64,000 nt of DNA, taken from NCBI GenBank assembly GCA_018003315.1, contig JAGNEJ010000003.1, positions 112,549 to 176,548 on the forward strand. Direction: 5' to 3'. Source of the DNA: Verrucomicrobiales bacterium. GTDB lineage: Bacteria > Verrucomicrobiota > Verrucomicrobiia > Verrucomicrobiales > V1-33. The position numbers and the translations under genes are program-made. Shown in pieces: positions 22,048 to 32,038 of the stretch (position 1 is its first letter; each line of letters begins with the position of its first letter). The notes below the pieces were generated by a model, which was not told where the DNA came from, did not search any database, and saw only the letters and a program-made list of their open reading frames with translations.

Positions 22048-25000
22048 CAGCCACGGTCCCAGCCATCGCTCCATGTCCCGGACTGGCGCAGCCTTGCGCC
22101 GGGCATAGTCTTCAAGCTGTTCCTGGCTGATGTGCCCGACGCCAAAATATTTTGCCTGCGGGTGGTTGAAATACAGTCCGCTGACGCTGGAACCCGGGTG
22201 CATGGCCATGCCTTCCGTCAGTTCGCAGCCGGTCAGGGCGGTGGCATCGAGCAGGGCAAAAAGTGTTCGCTTTTCGGTGTGGTCCGGCTGGGCTGGATAA
22301 CCGGGTGCCGGGCGGATGCCACGGTATTTTTCGCGGATGAGTTCTTCGTTTGTCAGGTTTTCCGTAAGGCCGAATCCGCAGAGGTCGCGCGCCTGCTTGT
22401 GGAGAAATTCCGCGGAGGCTTCCGCCAGCCGGTCCGCCAGCGATTTGGCAATGATTGCGGAATAGTCGTCCAACCGGGCCTTGAATTGATCCGCGAGCGC
22501 TTCGGCTCCATGCACAGTTGCGCAGAAGGTTCCGATCCAGTCGCGGCGTCCGGAATCTTTTGGCGCAATGAAATCCGCCAGGGCGAAATTCGGCGTGTCC
22601 TTTTTCTGCATCTGCTGGCGCAGGGAGTGGAAGGTGCCGCGCAACGTGGAGCGGTTTTCATCCGCATAGACCTCGATGTCGTCACCCGCGGAATTTGCTG
22701 GGAAAAAGCGGAAGACGCCGCGGGCGGTGAACCGATTTTCGGAAATGATCTGCCGGAGCAGCGCCTGTGCATCCGCATGCAGTTTGGCCGCTTCGGCCTC
22801 GACTTCCGCCTGTGATTCCGGCAGAGCCGAAACAAACCGCTGTTCCTCCGCTTTCCAGCGTCCGCGGATTCCCCATGCATGGAAGAACGGCGACCAGTCG
22901 ATGAAGGGCACCAGGGTTTCGATGTCGATCCCGTGATCCGAGTCGCTGGATGCCGAGTTCGGTTGGTCCCCGCCGCCGGGAGCGGCAATTTCCACCGTGG
23001 CCCAGTCGCAGGTGAAACGGTTTTGGCGCGCCGATTCCAGCGGAAGCAGCACTTTCTTTCCCTTTTCGGCGAATTCCGTCCGCAGCCGTTCGTGACGCAG
23101 GCTGTTTTCCCTGACAAATTCCTCCCGCTTGGTGGCGCTGTGCAGTGCGCTGGCCACCGGAACACTGCGGCTGGCGTCGAGCACGTGCACCACCGGACCG
23201 GAATACTTGGGGGCGATTTTGATGGCGGTGTGGGCCGCACTGGTGGTCGCGCCGCCGATGAGCAGCGGGGTGGTGAACCCCAAGCGCTCCATCTCCGCCG
23301 CGACGTGGACCATCTCGTCGAGTGATGGCGTAATCAGGCCGCTCAGGCCAATCAAATCCGCCTGCTCACGCCGGGCGGTTTCGAGGATTTTCTCGCTCGG
23401 CACCATGACGCCGAGGTCGATGACTTCGAAATTATTGCAGGCCAGTACCACGCCGACAATGTTTTTGCCGATGTCGTGCACGTCGCCTTTGACCGTGGCG
23501 AGCACAATTTTTTTCCCGCTGGCAGCGGCGGCATTGGCATTTCCGGCCTGCGCTTTTTCCGCCAGGAGATGCGGCTCCAACCAGGCGACGCTTTTTTTCA
23601 TGACGCGCGCGGATTTTACCACCTGGGGAAGAAACATTTTCCCGGCACCAAAGAGATCGCCCACCACGCCCATGCCGGCCATGAGCGGTCCTTCGATGAC
23701 GGCCAGTGGTCGCCCGTATTTTTCCAGTGCCGCGGCGGTGTCCTCGTCAATGAAATCGGTGAGGCCCCGCAGCAGGGAGTGTTTCAGGCGATCTTCCACC
23801 GAAGCCTCGCGCCAGGCGAGGTCCGCCTCGATTTTTTTGCCTGCCTGTCCCTTGAACTGTTCGGCATGAGTGACCAGAATTTCCGTGGCATCCGGCCGGC
23901 GGTTCAGCAGCACGTCCTCGACCTTTTCCAGCAGTTCAGCAGGGATTTTTTCATACACTTCCAGCATTCCGGCATTGACGATGCCCATGTCCAGGCCCGC
24001 TTTGATGGCGTGGTAGAGAAAGGCGCTGTGCATCGCCTCGCGCACCACATTGTTGCCGCGGAAACTGAAGGAAATGTTGCTGACGCCGCCGCTGACTTTG
24101 GCTCCCGGCAGGTGCTGTTTGATCCAGCGGGTGGCTTCGATGAAATCCACCGCGTAATTGTTATGCTCGTCGATGCCGGTGGCGACGGTCAGGATGTTCG
24201 GATCGAAAATGATGTCCTCCGGCGGAAATCCCACTTCGTGGACCAGAATGTCATAAGCGCGCTGACAGATTCGGATTTTATCCGTCAGGGTGGCGGCCTG
24301 GCCGTTTTCGTCGAAGGCCATGACCACGGCCGCGGCGCCGTAGCGCAGGATTTTTTCCGCCTGTTCGCGGAATTTCTCCTCGCCTTCCTTCAGCGAAATC
24401 GAATTCACAATTCCCTTGCCTTGAAGGTGTTTTAAGCCCTCCTCGATCACCGTCCACCGGCTGGAATCGATCATGAAGGGCACGCGAGCCACCTCCGGTT
24501 CCGCCTGCAGAAGATTGAGGAAGCGCCCCATCATCGCCTCCGAATCCAGCAGCCCCTCGTCAAAGTTGATGTCGATGACATTGGCGCCGTTTTCCACCTG
24601 CTGGCGGGCCACGGCGACTGCTGCTTCGAGGTTCCCTTCCTTGACCAGCTTGGAAAATTTTGGTGATCCGGTGACATTGGTCCGTTCGCCGATCATCAGG
24701 AAATTGGAATCCGGCGCCAGGGTGTAGGGCCGCGCACCGCTGAGCCGCAGGCAGGGGGTGACTTCCGGCACTTGCCGCGGTTCCAGCCGTTCCACCGCAC
24801 TGGCAATGGCGGCGATGTGTTCGGGGGTGTTGCCGCAGCAGCCTCCGACCAGGTTGATGAAGCCGCTGCGGGCGAAGTCCTCCGCATGTTTCGCCATGTC
24901 CCCGGGCAGCAGATCAAAGCCGGTCGGTGCCAGCGGGTTGGGCATTCCGGCATTTGGATAGGCGGAAACCAGCGTTTCCGCTTTGCGGGCCAGCTCCTCC

Positions 25001-25857
25001 AGAAACGGCCGCATCTTGTCCGGCCCCAACGAACAGTTCAGGCCGATGGACAACGGCCTGACGTGCCGCATCGCGGTCAGAAAGGCCTCGGTCGTCTGCG
25101 CGGAAATCATCGTTTCCCCGCCCAGGCCGACTGCCGCAGAAATGCTCACCGGCAGCCGGACGCCCTCGTCTGCAAACACCTCGGCGATGGCCACCAGGGC
25201 GGCCTTGGCATTGAGCGAATCAAAAATGGTTTCGACCAGCAGCAGATCGCACCCGCCGGCGATGAGCCCGCGGACCTGATGCCGGTAAGCCGCGGTGACC
25301 TGGTCAAAGGTGACGTGGCGGAAACTCAAATCGTCCGGGTCGGGGAACTGGGAAAGCGACACCGTTAGCGGCCCGATTGCCCCCGCCACATACCGCCTGC
25401 GTCCCGATTTCTCCGTAAAAGTATCCGCCCATTTCCGGCACAGCCGGGCGGATTCCAGGTTCAGATCCCACGCCAGTTCGTTGAGGAACGGATCGTCCAG
25501 GACACTTTGAAAAAATTCCGGATTTTTCCGCTTGGGGTCGATCTCCCGGAAAAACTCTGCCTGCGCCAGCGAAGTGGCGGAAAAGGTGTTGGTTTCGATG
25601 ATGTCGGCCCCGGCATCCAGAAACCTCCGGTGAATGTCCCCAATGACATCCGCTCTGGTTAGGGTCAGGATGTCCCCATTGTTCAGCAGGTCCTTCTCGT
25701 TGTCCGGAAATCGCTCGCCCCGCGCATCCTTTTCGGACAGTCCGTAGCCGCGGATGGTGGTGCCCATCGCGCCGTCAATCACCAGAATCCGCCGGGCGGC
25801 AGCTTGCCTCAGTTCCGTTTCAATCGGGGAAATATCGGGTGTCTTCTCTTCCTTCAC
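22039..25857 (-). CDS. metH: Cobalamin-dependent methionine synthase
   Basis: Transfers a methyl group from methyltetrahydrofolate to homocysteine through cobalamin. All four modules are present in 1272 residues. The homocysteine-binding barrel has zinc cysteines including [11 protein letters not shown]. The pterin-binding domain contains [13 protein letters not shown]. The B12 domain has the cap helix and [14 protein letters not shown], whose His is the lower cobalt ligand. The C-terminal AdoMet reactivation domain contains [15 protein letters not shown]. The start codon is GTG with a purine-rich GGGGAG immediately before it, and no ATG fits better. The leader holds a strong palindrome (25899-25926). 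An exogenous cobalamin supply or synthesis is implied. Confidence 0.97.
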   Translation of the reverse strand: MKEEKTPDISPIETELRQAAARRILVIDGAMGTTIRGYGLSEKDARGERFPDNEKDLLNNGDILTLTRADVIGDIHRRFLDAGADIIETNTFSATSLAQAEFFREIDPKRKNPEFFQSVLDDPFLNELAWDLNLESARLCRKWADTFTEKSGRRRYVAGAIGPLTVSLSQFPDPDDLSFRHVTFDQVTAAYRHQVRGLIAGGCDLLLVETIFDSLNAKAALVAIAEVFADEGVRLPVSISAAVGLGGETMISAQTTEAFLTAMRHVRPLSIGLNCSLGPDKMRPFLEELARKAETLVSAYPNAGMPNPLAPTGFDLLPGDMAKHAEDFARSGFINLVGGCCGNTPEHIAAIASAVERLEPRQVPEVTPCLRLSGARPYTLAPDSNFLMIGERTNVTGSPKFSKLVKEGNLEAAVAVARQQVENGANVIDINFDEGLLDSEAMMGRFLNLLQAEPEVARVPFMIDSSRWTVIEEGLKHLQGKGIVNSISLKEGEEKFREQAEKILRYGAAAVVMAFDENGQAATLTDKIRICQRAYDILVHEVGFPPEDIIFDPNILTVATGIDEHNNYAVDFIEATRWIKQHLPGAKVSGGVSNISFSFRGNNVVREAMHSAFLYHAIKAGLDMGIVNAGMLEVYEKIPAELLEKVEDVLLNRRPDATEILVTHAEQFKGQAGKKIEADLAWREASVEDRLKHSLLRGLTDFIDEDTAAALEKYGRPLAVIEGPLMAGMGVVGDLFGAGKMFLPQVVKSARVMKKSVAWLEPHLLAEKAQAGNANAAAASGKKIVLATVKGDVHDIGKNIVGVVLACNNFEVIDLGVMVPSEKILETARREQADLIGLSGLITPSLDEMVHVAAEMERLGFTTPLLIGGATTSAAHTAIKIAPKYSGPVVHVLDASRSVPVASALHSATKREEFVRENSLRHERLRTEFAEKGKKVLLPLESARQNRFTCDWATVEIAAPGGGDQPNSASSDSDHGIDIETLVPFIDWSPFFHAWGIRGRWKAEEQRFVSALPESQAEVEAEAAKLHADAQALLRQIISENRFTARGVFRFFPANSAGDDIEVYADENRSTLRGTFHSLRQQMQKKDTPNFALADFIAPKDSGRRDWIGTFCATVHGAEALADQFKARLDDYSAIIAKSLADRLAEASAEFLHKQARDLCGFGLTENLTNEELIREKYRGIRPAPGYPAQPDHTEKRTLFALLDATALTGCELTEGMAMHPGSSVSGLYFNHPQAKYFGVGHISQEQLEDYARRKAAPVRDMERWLGPWLSA

Positions 25858-25898
25858 TCCCCACCCATATCGACGGCTTCCTCCGAGTCAAGAACGAT

Positions 25899-25926
25899 GC
25901 ATCAAAATATCAAGATATGTTGATGC
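25899..25926. promoter_or_regulatory. Near-perfect palindrome in the metH leader (probable operator)
   Basis: GCATCAA (25899-25905) and TTGATGC (25920-25926) flank ATATC-AA-GATAT, giving a 12-bp dyad with one mismatched pair. It lies 42-69 bases before the metH start and after the deoC stop. The AT-rich nested core looks like a dimeric winged-helix regulator site. ArsR-family regulators of methionine genes such as SahR use ATATCAA-type dyads as far as I recall. Alternatively it is the terminator of the deoC operon, but no U-tract follows. Confidence 0.5.
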
Positions 25927-25997
25927 GTTAATTTTCCTCTGGAGAAATCGGATCCATCGCGGATCGGGAAGGCACGGGAGCGCTCGCTGGGTGCTCC

Positions 25998-26924
25998 CTA
26001 CGGCAGTGAGAAATAATCCTCGCTCTGGTAATTTCCGTCGGCCATCCGGGCGAGTTGCAGGGTGACATCGGTGAGCAGACTGCTGGCGCCGAACCGGAAC
26101 AAGTCCGGAGTCAGCCAGGCATCGCCCAGGGTTTCCTTGAGCATGACGAGGTAGTGGAGGGCTTCCTTGGCCTTGCGGATGCCGCCGGCGGGTTTCATGC
26201 CGACCAATCTGCCCGTTGCGTAATAGAAATCGCGAATGGCTTCGAACATGACCAGGGTGACCGGCATGGTCGCGGCGGGCTGGACTTTTCCGGTCGAAGT
26301 TTTGATGAAATCGGCTCCCGCCCGCATGGCGATTTCGCTGGCCAACCGGACGTTGTCGTAGGTTTTCAGCTCTCCGGTTTCCAAAATCACCTTGAGGTGG
26401 GCGTTGCCGCAGGCTTCGCGGACCGCGGCGATTTCGTCGAAGACCTTGGCGGAGTCGCCGGCCAGGAAGGCACCGCGGTCGATCACCATGTCGATTTCAT
26501 CCGCGCCTGCTTCGACGGCATAACGGACTTCAGCCAGCTTGGTTTCCAGCGGACACTGGCCGCTGGGAAAGGCGGTGGCGACCGAGGCCACATGAACGGC
26601 CGTTCCCTGGAGCTGGCGGCGGGCTTCGCGGACAAGGTTTGGATAAACGCAAACCGCCGCGCAGGGCGGGCAGCCAAAGCGCGGGTCCATCGGCTGCCGC
26701 GCCTTGCGGCAGAGGTGCGCCACTTTGCCGGGAGTGTCCTGGCCCTCCAGCGTGGTCAGGTCCATCATGGCCACCGCCAGTTTCAGTCCGGCGACTTTGG
26801 CGGCATTTTTGATGCTGCGGGTGGTGAAACTTTTCGCGCGTTCCTCGACCATGATCTGATCGACCGGCGGAACCCAGCAGCGGGCGGAATTTCGGGAGGT
26901 GGCGGTGGGCAGAAAAAGGTCCAT
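25998..26924 (-). CDS. deoC: Deoxyribose-phosphate aldolase
   Basis: Class I aldolase cleaving 2-deoxyribose-5-phosphate to glyceraldehyde-3-phosphate and acetaldehyde in deoxynucleoside catabolism. The Schiff-base lysine is in ADFIKTSTGK, and the catalytic neighbours include VIDRGAFLAGD and KVILETGEL. At 308 residues it is the long, eukaryote-like form with an extended N-terminus (FTTRSIKNAAKVAGLKLAVAMMDLTTLEG). The ATG is preferred to a GTG three codons upstream. It is the last gene of a three-gene run with the ABC ATPase and its membrane partner. The metabolic link between them is not obvious. Confidence 0.93.
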   Translation of the reverse strand: MDLFLPTATSRNSARCWVPPVDQIMVEERAKSFTTRSIKNAAKVAGLKLAVAMMDLTTLEGQDTPGKVAHLCRKARQPMDPRFGCPPCAAVCVYPNLVREARRQLQGTAVHVASVATAFPSGQCPLETKLAEVRYAVEAGADEIDMVIDRGAFLAGDSAKVFDEIAAVREACGNAHLKVILETGELKTYDNVRLASEIAMRAGADFIKTSTGKVQPAATMPVTLVMFEAIRDFYYATGRLVGMKPAGGIRKAKEALHYLVMLKETLGDAWLTPDLFRFGASSLLTDVTLQLARMADGNYQSEDYFSLP

Positions 26925-26970
26925 GACCGGCACAGTCTAGCAGACGGGCTGCGGGCGGCAAGCGGACCTG

Positions 26971-27708
26971 TCAGCGGCGTTCGGGGTCCGCCTGGTCCTT
27001 GAGCAGGGAGAGGAAAATCTGCTCCAGCTCCCCCTGGCCGCGGTCTTTGCGCAGCTCGTCCATGGTTCCCAGGGCCACCAGTTTTCCACCGTGGATGATG
27101 CCGATGCGGTCCGCCAGTTCCTCGGCGATGTTCAGCAGGTGGGTGGACATGAAGACGGTGACTCCGGCGCGGCTGCGGGCTTTCAGCTCATCTTTGACGA
27201 CCCTGACATGCACGGGATCCAGGCCCACCATGGGCTCGTCGATGATGATGACTTCAGGGTCGTGCAGCAGCGCTGCGGCGATGGCCAGCCGCTGGCGGGT
27301 GCCGTGGCTGAGGTTTTCGATCTGTTCCCTGGCATAGCTGCCCAGGGCGAACTGTTCGAACAGCGCGCCGGTTTTCCGACGGGCCTGTTGGCGTTCCACC
27401 TGGAAAATGTCGGCGATGAACTCCATGAACTCCAGCGCCGTCAGCTTGTCGTAAAAAACCGCCACATCCGGGACGAATCCCAGCCGTGCCTTGGCCCGCA
27501 GCGGTTCGGTCTGCACATGGCAGCCGCACAGCCAGGCGTCGCCGTCCGTGGGCTGCAGCAGTCCAGTGAGGAGTTTGATGGTGGTGGTTTTTCCCGCAGC
27601 GTTCGGTCCCAGAAAGGCGAAAAATTCTCCCTGAGGAATGTCCAGATTCAGTCCGGAAAGCGCCTTGAGCCGTCCGTAGTGCATGGTTAGGTTCTGGGTG
27701 CGGATCAT
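26971..27708 (-). CDS. ABC transporter ATP-binding protein
   Basis: A 245-residue ABC ATPase of the CcmA/multidrug-export type. Walker A is GPNAAGKTTTIK, the signature reads LSHGTRQRLAIA, Walker B is VIIIDEPMVGLDP, and the H-loop is in MSTHLL. Its start overlaps the stop of the upstream gene by four bases (ATGA), so it is translationally coupled to the membrane-anchored protein. No permease gene is adjacent on this strand, so the membrane partner is either that anchored protein or encoded elsewhere. Confidence 0.9.
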   Translation of the reverse strand: MIRTQNLTMHYGRLKALSGLNLDIPQGEFFAFLGPNAAGKTTTIKLLTGLLQPTDGDAWLCGCHVQTEPLRAKARLGFVPDVAVFYDKLTALEFMEFIADIFQVERQQARRKTGALFEQFALGSYAREQIENLSHGTRQRLAIAAALLHDPEVIIIDEPMVGLDPVHVRVVKDELKARSRAGVTVFMSTHLLNIAEELADRIGIIHGGKLVALGTMDELRKDRGQGELEQIFLSLLKDQADPERR

Positions 27709-28562
27709 GGATTCACCGGAAGCGGGCGCATTTGACCGCGATTTTTTTGCGGTGCTGGTCCGGTTGCGGTTTCCGGGCCCAGGTCTTCGCTGATGAATTG
27801 ATAGTCGAGAAACGATGCGGTCATTTGCAGCAGTTCCCCGGAGTCCGAGATGTGCAGGGTGAACTTCCGGTCGGGTCCGCCGATGGTGGTTGTGAGGATG
27901 TAGCCGGCGAACGTCTGACCCAGAATGGAGAAGGTGCCTTTGCGCGCCTCGCTTCGGGAAGCTGCGGCGTCTTTTTCAGCGGCCGTTCGCTGGCGCTGGA
28001 GTTCCTGCGGGTCCAACCCAACTCCACCCAGTAGCAGGGCCATCAGGCCCTCAGAGGAACTGTCGCCGCTTGCGCCGAGTTTCGAATCCAGCAGCACGGT
28101 TTCCCCCTGCTTGAGAACCACTCTGGAGGAGGCTTCGCCGACGGAATGGGTGATCTCCAGAAGAAGTGAGGCGTCGTCCAGACGCAGCACCAGCCGGCTT
28201 TCCCGGACCTCAGCCTCGGTGGACAGGGCCATGGTTGAGTCGAGGTTCAATCGCCGTTCCGGCTGTCCCGGGAACTGGACAAAAAGAACTCCCTGGGATC
28301 GCAGCAGCGCGAACGCCTGCAGCCGGTGGCGTTCCGCCGGCGTCAGGGGCTTGGGCTCCACGGAGAGGGAGCCGATGCGGCGACTGCCCTTCCAGATGAT
28401 GAGGTTGGAAGGCAGGTGGCGGCTCAGAAATCGTTCGTTCACCATGCGTGGAGACTCCCGGGCAAGCCGGGTTTCGTCCGGAAAATAGACCAGCCGCACC
28501 AGCAGAAAGCTCATGCCTCCCCAGAAGGCCACAATCACAAAACCGATCAACCAGCGCAGCAT
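27705..28562 (-). CDS. Membrane-anchored protein of unknown function
   Basis: From the ATG giving MLRWLIGFVIVAFWGGMSFLL the protein has 285 residues. It has one N-terminal transmembrane segment and a large extracytoplasmic region with several beta-strand-like stretches, plus a charged Q/R/E helix (LDPQELQRQRTAAEKDAAASR). The C-terminus is Pro-rich. The frame remains open upstream to 28763, but that part is Arg/Ser-rich and unlikely to be coding. It is the first gene of the operon and overlaps the ABC ATPase, suggesting an accessory subunit of that transporter. The family is unknown. Confidence 0.6.
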   Translation of the reverse strand: MLRWLIGFVIVAFWGGMSFLLVRLVYFPDETRLARESPRMVNERFLSRHLPSNLIIWKGSRRIGSLSVEPKPLTPAERHRLQAFALLRSQGVLFVQFPGQPERRLNLDSTMALSTEAEVRESRLVLRLDDASLLLEITHSVGEASSRVVLKQGETVLLDSKLGASGDSSSEGLMALLLGGVGLDPQELQRQRTAAEKDAAASRSEARKGTFSILGQTFAGYILTTTIGGPDRKFTLHISDSGELLQMTASFLDYQFISEDLGPETATGPAPQKNRGQMRPLPVNP

Positions 28563-28822
28563 GCGCCGCGATATGCGCGCATTTGTGCAACGATGCAAGA
28601 CATGAAATTTCCCGAACTCAACCGTTTGCAAATGAGCGACGGCGGTTGATGCAAGTCTGCGCGGAATCCTGCCGGACGGAAACGAAACGACGGAACGCTG
28701 GCGGGAGCGCCCGGTCTGCGCGACGGGGCCTGCCCCCGCTCCGTCTGCATGTTTTTCAGACATTCCGCCATTTTCATCCGCAACTTGCGATTCGGGAGTA
28801 TGTTTGCCGCAACTTCCCCCTG

Positions 28823-31051
28823 ATGCATCGCTGCCCGATCCCGGTTTTGTGCCTCATGCCCCTTGCCCTTGCCTCCACGGCGCTCGCCGCGCCGACGGAG
28901 CCGCCGGCAGCAGGGTTTGTCATCCATTCCCAGGACCGCCTGGACGTGCTGGCAGGGTATCACCGGTTTTATCTGGCCTCGGAAGGGGCGTCCGCAGTGA
29001 TGGGGTGGACGGGAAACTACGACACCTGCACGCCGGGAACCACCAGCAGTGCGTTTCGCACCATGATTCGCCGACGGGTGAATTTTTTCCGGGCCATGGC
29101 GGGCATGCCCGCCACCATTTCCTTCGATGCCTTCTCCGCTGGCAACGAGCGGGGGGATTCCATCATGGTTCCGGCGAACACGTCGAAAAGCACCTGCGCC
29201 CAGAATGCGGCGCTGCTGCAGGCGGTGGCTAATGAGGGATCGCCACCCAACCCGGATCCCATACTCAGCCACAACCCGCCACAGACCTGGTTTTGCTGGA
29301 CAGCGGAGGGCTGGAATGGCTCGCGCCACGGAAACCTCGCGCTGACCTACAGCGGTCCGGAGGCGATTGATGCCTACATGGAAGAGGCCGACGGCACCGA
29401 TGTCGGACTCAATGCGGATGTCGGCCACCGCCGCTTGATGCTGTATTCGCGGGCTCAGGACATGGCCAGCGGAGACGCGCCGGGGGATGCGTTCCGCTAC
29501 GCCTCCAACTGCCTCTACGTGGTGGGGAACGAGGCCGCCACCGGTCCCGTGCAGTTCACGGCCTGGCCTCCCGCTGGCTACTGCCCGCACTCCCTGGTTT
29601 ATCCCCGGTGGTCGCTTTCCCACCCGGCGGCGAATTTTTCCAATGCCACGGTCGCCATGACCAACAGTGCGGGCACGAACATTCCCGTCACCCTCTGGTC
29701 GCGCAGCCGCACAGATCTCGGCGACAACACCATCTCCTGGGATCCCGCGCCCGGCATGATCATTCCACCCACCCTCACCAACCCCAGTGACAAACTCTAC
29801 AACGTCACCGTTTCCAACATCATCATTGGCACGCAGCCGCTGTCACATTCCTATCAGGTCCGCCTCATGGATCCCTCGAATCTGGGTTCCACTCCGGTCG
29901 TCACCGGCATGCCCGATCCGCCGCAGAATGGTGCGGCCTATTCCGTGGTTCCCTTCCCTGCCGCGGATTCCAACGACGTTTTCATGGCCGCCAGGCAAAA
30001 TGGAACCACCTTTTCCAACGGTGCGGAAAGCGCGGCGGCCTTCTCCGCTCCCCAAACCAACACCCAGACCCTGGGCCAGGTCAGGTCCACCGTCGTCTTT
30101 GCGCCCCGCACCGGGGCAAGTGCCTATCACCTGACCCTCACGTCCGCCAATTACGGTCCGCAGAACATCAGCCTGACTTCTTCGTTCATCCCGTCCCCTG
30201 CCAGCATCCTGACATTTTTCATCCAGTCACGCTTCCTGTCGTCCGGTTCAAAGCTCGCCATCCAGGCCACCACGGATGACGGCAGCTCGTGGAAGGAGGT
30301 CTGGGCTCAGACCGCTCCGGTGGACGTGCTTTCCACCGCTTCCAGCGGGTTCAATTCCGCCTGGCAGGAGCGGTCTGTCGCGCTTGGCGGGTATGCCGGA
30401 AAAATCATCCGGCTCCGGATCTCCTTCGCCCGGCAGAATTCCTACGTGGACGGGATTACCCACAACCACGGCGTTTTTGTCGATGACCTCAGCGTCAGCA
30501 ACTGCCAGTTGATGGGAGCCCCGGTGCGCACGCCGGTCGATCCTGCCAGCGGGGAGTTTCTGCTGACCAGTGCGATGGCCCCGGGCGGGGCGCTGCAACC
30601 AGGCGCCGACTATTTCCTGTCCTATCAGACCACCATCGGCGTTTCCCACTTCGATCTCGCGCCGCCCCTGACCATCACCCCCACCTCGCTCAGTGGGTAC
30701 GACGGCTGGGTCGCTGCGTTTTATCCCGCCCTGAGCAATCAGCCCCCCGGTGGAGATCAGGATGGGGACGGCATGGCAAACCTCGTTGAATACGCCTTCA
30801 ACCTCGACCCAACCCGCCCCACTCCGGCGTCGGCCCTACCCCAGCCCGTGCTTGCCGGGTCGTTTCTGAAACTCACCGTCACCATTCCTCCTGGAAAAAC
30901 AGACCTCGCCTACGGCGCCCAGTTTTCGGAAAAACTGACCCAGTGGGAAGATCTCCCGGCCATCCCAAACGGTCCCACGCTCACGCTGGAAAAAAACATC
31001 CAGGGGCTCCCGCGCGGATACCTGCGCCTGAAGGTGGTGCGGCCAAACTGA
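28823..31051 (+). CDS. Secreted CAP/SCP-like domain protein
   Basis: A 742-residue exported protein. The signal peptide is MHRCPIPVLCLMPLALASTALAA. Residues about 70-230 resemble a CAP (SCP/PR-1-like) domain: RRRVNFFRAMAGMP, then LSHNPPQTWFCWTAEGWNG, a NLAL strand, and VGHRRLMLYSR at the place of the CAP GHR motif. Bacterial CAP proteins bind lipids or act in the envelope. The middle region is beta-sandwich-like and Ser/Thr-rich. The C-terminus has the 'DQDGDGMANLVEYAFNLDP' module typical of verrucomicrobial secreted proteins. The preceding in-frame ORF extension to 28448 has no coding character. It is divergent from the ABC operon, 260 bases apart. Confidence 0.65.
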   Translation: MHRCPIPVLCLMPLALASTALAAPTEPPAAGFVIHSQDRLDVLAGYHRFYLASEGASAVMGWTGNYDTCTPGTTSSAFRTMIRRRVNFFRAMAGMPATISFDAFSAGNERGDSIMVPANTSKSTCAQNAALLQAVANEGSPPNPDPILSHNPPQTWFCWTAEGWNGSRHGNLALTYSGPEAIDAYMEEADGTDVGLNADVGHRRLMLYSRAQDMASGDAPGDAFRYASNCLYVVGNEAATGPVQFTAWPPAGYCPHSLVYPRWSLSHPAANFSNATVAMTNSAGTNIPVTLWSRSRTDLGDNTISWDPAPGMIIPPTLTNPSDKLYNVTVSNIIIGTQPLSHSYQVRLMDPSNLGSTPVVTGMPDPPQNGAAYSVVPFPAADSNDVFMAARQNGTTFSNGAESAAAFSAPQTNTQTLGQVRSTVVFAPRTGASAYHLTLTSANYGPQNISLTSSFIPSPASILTFFIQSRFLSSGSKLAIQATTDDGSSWKEVWAQTAPVDVLSTASSGFNSAWQERSVALGGYAGKIIRLRISFARQNSYVDGITHNHGVFVDDLSVSNCQLMGAPVRTPVDPASGEFLLTSAMAPGGALQPGADYFLSYQTTIGVSHFDLAPPLTITPTSLSGYDGWVAAFYPALSNQPPGGDQDGDGMANLVEYAFNLDPTRPTPASALPQPVLAGSFLKLTVTIPPGKTDLAYGAQFSEKLTQWEDLPAIPNGPTLTLEKNIQGLPRGYLRLKVVRPN

Positions 31052-31099
31052 GCGGCGGCAGTCCCGCGGCAGCAAGCCGGGGCGGTTTGCCGGGCTTGG

Positions 31100-31867
31100 T
31101 TACTTCGCTTCGGAGGCCGACTTCAGAGCAGCCTGAATGGCGTCCTGATCTGCCTGCACCAGTTTGGTGAGGGGATAGGAAAACTTGGTGCCGTCCCTGC
31201 GGCGGAAGTTTCCATCGTCTCCGGACACGCCGAGCAGCGCGGCGGTCAGTTGTTTGCCGTCGGCATTGGTCCACGAACGCTCCGGAATGAGCACCGCAGG
31301 AGCTGCCGGAGTCGAGGAGGATGACGCGGAGGGGGTCGGCGAGGAGGAACCCGCCGTCTCCGCTCCGGCCCCGCCAGCTTTCACATCCTTGAGGGCCTTG
31401 CGGATCGCCTTTTCCGCATCCCCCGCACCGTGTCCCTGCCAGGCCAGTTTCCCGGCGGCATCAAAGACAAACATGTGGGGAATGCCGGTCACTGGCAGCG
31501 GGCCGCTGCCGCTTTTGGCGATGGGGTATTTGATTTTTGCCGCCTTGATGGGCTTGAGGATTTCCTCGTCCGTGCCTCCCTGGGCATGGATGCCGATCAA
31601 CTGCATTCCCTTGTCACCGAATTTTCTGTCGAGTGCCGCCAACTGCGGCAACGCTGCGATGCACGGGCCTCAGCTGCGCCCCCAGTAGTCGAGCACCACC
31701 ACCTTGCCGGCCATGGCTTTGATGTCCACTTTCTCGCCGGAGATGATGTCTCCGAGCGACACCGCGGAAAGGTCGGCCTCCGGCACTTTGTCGTCGTCCT
31801 TTTTCGCCAGACAAGCCGACGTGAAACAGGCTCCGAGGATCGCAATGGAAAAAAATCTGCGGTTCAT
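31100..31867 (-). CDS. Exported thioredoxin-fold protein with selenocysteine (UGPC) and SHD1 domain
   Basis: The reading frame from ATG 31867 contains one in-frame TGA at 31670-31672 (codon 66), exactly where a thioredoxin motif needs its first cysteine: [11 protein letters not shown]66-GPC69-IAALPQL. Translation continues in the same frame to 31100, giving 255 residues. The export signal is [19 protein letters not shown] (lipoprotein-like). The TlpA-type thioredoxin fold has a cis-proline in [10 protein letters not shown] (about residue 129). After a Ser/Pro/Ala linker there is an SHD1 domain (about 195-245: [26 protein letters not shown]). A SECIS-like hairpin follows the UGA. If the TGA were a true stop, the gene would be a pseudogene. 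Intact downstream domains and the hairpin argue for selenocysteine. Confidence 0.8.
31634..31650 (-). promoter_or_regulatory. Bacterial SECIS-like hairpin
   Basis: On the mRNA the 6-bp perfect stem TGCCGC/GCGGCA encloses the loop AGTTG. The stem starts 20 bases after the UGA and the apical loop begins 26 bases after it, inside the 16-37 base range of the published bacterial SECIS model. A G stands in the first two loop positions, as that model requires. SelB binding is inferred, not shown. Confidence 0.6.
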
Positions 31868-32038
31868 GAATGGCGGGAAGTCTGCCATCGGGCGGCGGGG
31901 ACGCAACCACAGACCCCACCGGAGATTCCCCTATTTGCGGGGGAGCGGACATTCGCCGCGTCGCCGTTCCGGCGGCTTTCCGTCACCGGGAAATCGGCTT
32001 TTGCATTTTTGGGGAGGTGTGATTCCCTTGCCGCCCCT

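Noticed and set aside
28448..28822. N-terminal extension of the CAP-like protein
   Set aside because: The signal peptide begins at the ATG at 28823. The upstream residues are Arg/Ser-rich and would place the signal internally.
31670..31906. Two separate genes, a short one ending at the TGA and another starting at 31651
   Set aside because: Both pieces are in the same frame and together give one complete thioredoxin-SHD1 protein. The supposed second start is a TTG inside the fold, so one gene with selenocysteine (or, less likely, one mutated gene) fits better.
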